Shown here: positions 5,736 to 6,873 of the stretch, one piece after another
Layout of the letters: each line of letters begins with the position of its first letter
How positions within the stretch are numbered: the first letter of the stretch is position 1
From: CAWKZT01 sp963854565
GTDB lineage: Bacteria; Actinomycetota; Acidimicrobiia; Acidimicrobiales; JAHEJN01
NCBI GenBank assembly: GCA_963854565.1
Contig: CAWKZT010000097.1
Coordinates: 1-6,873 of the forward strand
Direction of reading: 5' to 3'
Length of the DNA: 6,873 nt
Made by a program: the position numbers and the translations under genes
Notes under the pieces: model-generated
Seen by the model: only the letters and a program-made list of their open reading frames with translations
Told to the model about the DNA's origin: nothing
Database searches by the model: none

Positions 5736-6713
5736 ATGCCTACCGCACTAATCACCGGAATTACCGGCCAAGACGGCTCCTACCTAGCTGAACTCCTGTT
5801 AACCAAGGGGTACCGAGTGGTCGGCATGGTCCGGCGATCTAGCACGATCAACTTTGGACGCATCGCACACATCCAAGACCAACTTGAATTAGTGACCGGC
5901 GACTTGCTCGACGAGGTGTCAATCATTAACGCGTTACGGGACCACCAGCCCGAGGAGCTCTACAACCTGGCGGCCCAGTCCTTTGTGCAAACCTCATTCG
6001 GTCAGCCAGTCCTCACCGGAGAAATCACGGGCCTAGGGGTCACCCGCGTGCTCGACGCCGTGCGCATCGTCAACCCTGAAATTAAGCTTTACCAGGCGAG
6101 CAGCAGCGAAATGTTCGGCAAGGTCCGCGAGGTTCCCCAGACCGAAGACACCCCGTTCTACCCACGGTCGCCCTACGGCGTGGCCAAGGTTTACGGCCAC
6201 TGGATGACCGTTAATTACCGCGAAAGCTACGGCCTCCACGCCTCATCAGGCATTTTGTTTAATCATGAAAGTCCGCGTCGCGGCCTCGAGTTTGTTACGA
6301 GGAAAATCTCTCATGGGGTCGCTCAAATCAAGTTGGGCAACCAAACCGAGTTACGTCTAGGCAACCTCGACGCCCATCGCGATTGGGGTTTCGCGGGTGA
6401 CTACGTGGATGTCATGTGGCGGATGCTCCAAGCCGACGAACCCGACGACTTCGTCATCTGCACAGGCGAAAGCCATTCCGTTCGTGAGTTCTGTGACATT
6501 GCATTCGCTCGTGCCGGTCTCAATTATGAGGACCATGTGGTGATTGACGAACGCTTCTTCCGGCCCGCCGAAGTCGACCTTCTCGTCGGTGATAGCTCTA
6601 AAGCCCACCGAGAATTGGGGTGGGAGACCAAGACTTCGTTTGAGGACCTGGTGCACATGATGGTCGATGCCGACCTCGAACTACTCGAAGGCAAATTGAA
6701 AGGTCTCTCGTAG
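5736..6713 (+). CDS. gmd: GDP-mannose 4,6-dehydratase
   Basis: The protein has 325 residues, near the usual length of about 320-370. It converts GDP-D-mannose to GDP-4-keto-6-deoxy-D-mannose using bound NADP, in the cytoplasm. Signature motifs are complete: GITGQDGSYLAELLL (8-22), VRRSSTINFGRI (32-43), NLAAQSFV (77-84), ASSSEMFG (121-128), SPYGVAK (145-151) and LFNHESPRRG (174-183), followed by a conserved RDWGFAGDYV (215-224). The catalytic residues appear as S123 (Thr in the E. coli enzyme), E125, Y147 and K151. The ATG lies three bases after the rmd stop, with GGAAG eight bases upstream, so the two genes are co-transcribed and probably co-translated. The pair is expected to make a GDP-6-deoxyhexose, most likely GDP-D-rhamnose. 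Confidence 0.95.
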   Translation: MPTALITGITGQDGSYLAELLLTKGYRVVGMVRRSSTINFGRIAHIQDQLELVTGDLLDEVSIINALRDHQPEELYNLAAQSFVQTSFGQPVLTGEITGLGVTRVLDAVRIVNPEIKLYQASSSEMFGKVREVPQTEDTPFYPRSPYGVAKVYGHWMTVNYRESYGLHASSGILFNHESPRRGLEFVTRKISHGVAQIKLGNQTELRLGNLDAHRDWGFAGDYVDVMWRMLQADEPDDFVICTGESHSVREFCDIAFARAGLNYEDHVVIDERFFRPAEVDLLVGDSSKAHRELGWETKTSFEDLVHMMVDADLELLEGKLKGLS

Positions 6714-6716
6714 CCG

Positions 6717-6873
6717 ATGATCTGTGTTCTTGCTGGCGGTGTCGGCGCCGCCAAGTTCCTCGCTGGATTACGACTCGTCGTCGATCCGTCTGAAATCGTC
6801 GTCATTGGTAACGTCGCCGACGACATGGTCCTACACGGACTCCACATAAGCCCGGACCTCGACACGATCACGT
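6717..6873 (+). CDS. cofD: 2-phospho-L-lactate transferase CofD/FbiA, N-terminal fragment cut by window edge
   Basis: The first 52 codons are present. VLAGGVGAAKFLAGL (4-18) is the nucleotide/substrate loop typical of CofD. NVADDMVLHGLHISPDLDT (32-50) is the second family hallmark, including the conserved Asp pair and HGLxxxPDLDT. CofD (FbiA in actinobacteria) transfers a phospho-lactyl or phosphoenolpyruvyl group from its GDP/GPP-activated form to the deazaflavin Fo, making (dehydro-)F420-0 in coenzyme F420 synthesis. The ATG follows the gmd stop by three bases, so it is probably in the same operon. Its ribosome binding site is weak: AAAGG lies about 14 bases upstream. In mycobacteria fbiA is followed by fbiB, which would be expected just beyond the right edge. 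Confidence 0.93.
   Translation, partial: MICVLAGGVGAAKFLAGLRLVVDPSEIVVIGNVADDMVLHGLHISPDLDTIT

Noticed and set aside
6524..6871. Minus-strand frame of 115 codons opposite gmd and cofD
   Set aside because: It crosses two well-identified genes in antisense and has a low-complexity Ser/Arg/Thr composition.

Overview
The window looks like chromosomal DNA from an actinobacterium (Actinomycetota), with an uncultured Acidimicrobiia-type lineage as a reasonable guess. The support is the combination of genes: a large family-2 glycosyltransferase fused to a polytopic membrane domain, translationally coupled to a DUF5719-type exported protein, and close to the coenzyme F420 gene cofD/fbiA. From memory, these genes lie near each other in many actinobacterial genomes, in the cell-envelope neighbourhood around whiB2/fbiA. 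GC content is moderate to high, and GTG starts are used for two of the genes. The lineage is inferred, not proven by any marker in the window.

Layout. Positions 1-3921 are a leftward operon: the 1050-residue membrane glycosyltransferase (3921 to 769) and, overlapping its stop codon by one base (TGATG), a DUF5719-like exported protein that runs off the left edge. Positions 3922-4163 are a divergent intergenic region. It holds a perfect 11-bp inverted repeat around a likely promoter, with the palindromic hexamer TTGCAA usable as a -35 box in both directions. Positions 4164-4706 encode an unrecognised 180-residue protein with two blocks of a degenerate proline pentad, each followed by a helical segment. 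It has its own promoter, a strong ribosome binding site and a 14-bp intrinsic terminator (4751-4792). Positions 4827-6873 are a tight rightward operon with 3-base gaps: rmd, gmd and the first 52 codons of cofD.

How the genes fit together. Gmd converts GDP-mannose to GDP-4-keto-6-deoxy-mannose, and the Rmd-like reductase is expected to turn that into GDP-D-rhamnose. The divergent glycosyltransferase and its exported partner are plausible users or handlers of envelope sugars, although nothing in the sequence ties them to this donor. CofD starts F420 side-chain assembly and appears to share a transcript with the sugar genes without being part of their pathway.

No RNA gene, mobile element, CRISPR array or pseudogene was seen. 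The least explained items are the pentad-repeat protein and the inverted-repeat promoter in front of it.
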